A stretch of 64,000 bases of DNA from Agrobacterium tumefaciens (GTDB lineage: Bacteria > Pseudomonadota > Alphaproteobacteria > Rhizobiales > Rhizobiaceae), in assembly GCF_017726655.1 (NCBI RefSeq), contig NZ_CP072309.1:1856501-1920500 (forward strand), written 5' to 3'. How positions within the stretch are numbered: the stretch's first letter is position 1; each line of letters starts with the position of its first letter. The notes under the pieces were generated by a model. That model had not been told where the DNA came from, made no database searches, and saw only the letters and a program-made list of their open reading frames with translations. Shown here piece by piece: positions 63,482-64,000 of the stretch. The position numbers were made by a program, and so were the translations under genes.

Positions 63482-64000
63482 ATGAACATCAAGAGCCTTC
63501 TCATCGGCTCCGCTGCGGCCCTCGCAGCAGTATCCGGCGCTCACGCTGCCGACGCTATCGTCGCTGCTGAGCCTGAGCCCCTGGAATACGTTCGCGTTTG
63601 CGACGCTTTCGGCGCCGGCTTCTTCTACATCCCAGGCACCGAAACCTGCCTGAAGTTCCAGGGCTACGTGCGTTTCCAGACTGACTTCGGTCGCGATAAA
63701 TCCGGCAAGTCCGACTGGGACTCCTTCACACGTGCGCAGTTCGAAGTTGACACCCGCACCGACACCGAGCTCGGTGCTCTTCGTGGCTTCATCGGCTTCC
63801 AGGGCAATGCTGACACCGGATCGGCAGCCGCTTCTGCGACCAATTCCAATGATAAGGGTTCGGCGGTTTTCGTTGACCAGGCCTTCATTGAACTCGCCGG
63901 CCTCAAGGTTGGTAAGTTCACCAGCTGGTGGGACGATGGTATTGGTGGTGAAACCGACGAACTGTCGTCGAACTCCAAGTTCAACTCCATTCGTTACACC
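63482..64000 (+). CDS. Rhizobial porin (Porin_2/Omp2 type), N-terminal part (cut by window edge)
   Basis: The first 173 residues of an outer-membrane porin. Signal peptide [27 protein letters not shown], then the Porin_2 start [30 protein letters not shown], followed by alternating barrel strands ([46 protein letters not shown]). The two early Cys residues are typical of rhizobial/Brucella Omp2-RopA porins. TGGAGATTTCAA precedes the ATG. Strand-ending FTSWWDDG is in the usual place. The gene continues past the window. Confidence 0.9.
   Translation, partial: MNIKSLLIGSAAALAAVSGAHAADAIVAAEPEPLEYVRVCDAFGAGFFYIPGTETCLKFQGYVRFQTDFGRDKSGKSDWDSFTRAQFEVDTRTDTELGALRGFIGFQGNADTGSAAASATNSNDKGSAVFVDQAFIELAGLKVGKFTSWWDDGIGGETDELSSNSKFNSIRYT

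Overview
The window looks like a secondary replicon of an Agrobacterium/Rhizobiaceae bacterium. Supporting signs are a rhizobial-type porin, an OxyR/KatG pair, an agp-type alpha-galactoside locus, a choline-O-sulfate module, a tail-less extra FtsZ next to a DUF1127 gene, CCTCCTCCC-loop small RNAs, EcfG-type promoters and many ABC importers packed in ATGA-overlapping operons. The gene order katG ... truncated ftsZ resembles what I remember of the Agrobacterium tumefaciens linear chromosome; that placement is from memory and was not searched. No insertion sequence, phage, tRNA, rRNA or CRISPR array was seen.

Layout. 1-1.5 kb: phosphate transporter end (pit) with its DUF47 partner, and a Nudix hydrolase. 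1.6-5.2 kb: oxyR divergent from katG, then a small acidic protein behind an EcfG-type promoter. 5.4-13.6 kb: iron-siderophore uptake (AraC regulator, TonB receptor, FecBCDE-type ABC system, then an AraC regulator divergent from an aldehyde dehydrogenase). 15.1-18.6 kb: choline-O-sulfate sensing, uptake and hydrolysis. 18.6-30 kb: a sugar-type ABC operon that also encodes an argininosuccinate-lyase-like enzyme and a PfkB kinase, divergent from a ROK regulator, an 800-residue PIG-L deacetylase and an EamA transporter; its substrate is unknown and it is the best candidate for an undescribed pathway. 30.5-40.6 kb: alpha-galactoside locus (AraC regulator, two GH4 alpha-galactosidases, dipeptide-type ABC transporter).

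40.8-44.1 kb: a PagL-like outer-membrane protein, a 48-residue DUF1127 protein, four tandem hairpins each carrying CCTCCTCCC in the loop (cuckoo/CcsR-type sRNAs), a single-domain response regulator behind an EcfG-type promoter, and an FtsZ lacking its C-terminal tail. 44.2-54.8 kb: a hydroxyproline-type catabolic region (GntR regulator, DHDPS-family enzyme, Ldh2-family reductase, amino-acid ABC importer, FAD D-amino-acid dehydrogenase, fused aconitase X, and a proline-racemase-family protein with Ser/Thr in place of the two catalytic Cys). 54.9-60.6 kb: a second amino-acid ABC operon with LacI regulator, a small ferredoxin-like-fold protein and a 2-hydroxyacid dehydrogenase. 60.8-64 kb: a PAS-GGDEF-EAL protein and the start of a porin gene.

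Regulation visible in the DNA: two near-identical sites in opposite orientation between the divergent reductase and importer promoters; a TGTCGACAA motif at the GntR gene, at the DHDPS-family gene and upstream of the second ABC operon; a LacI-type palindrome before that second operon; direct repeats before the alpha-galactoside genes; and hairpins between the binding-protein and first permease genes in three ABC operons.
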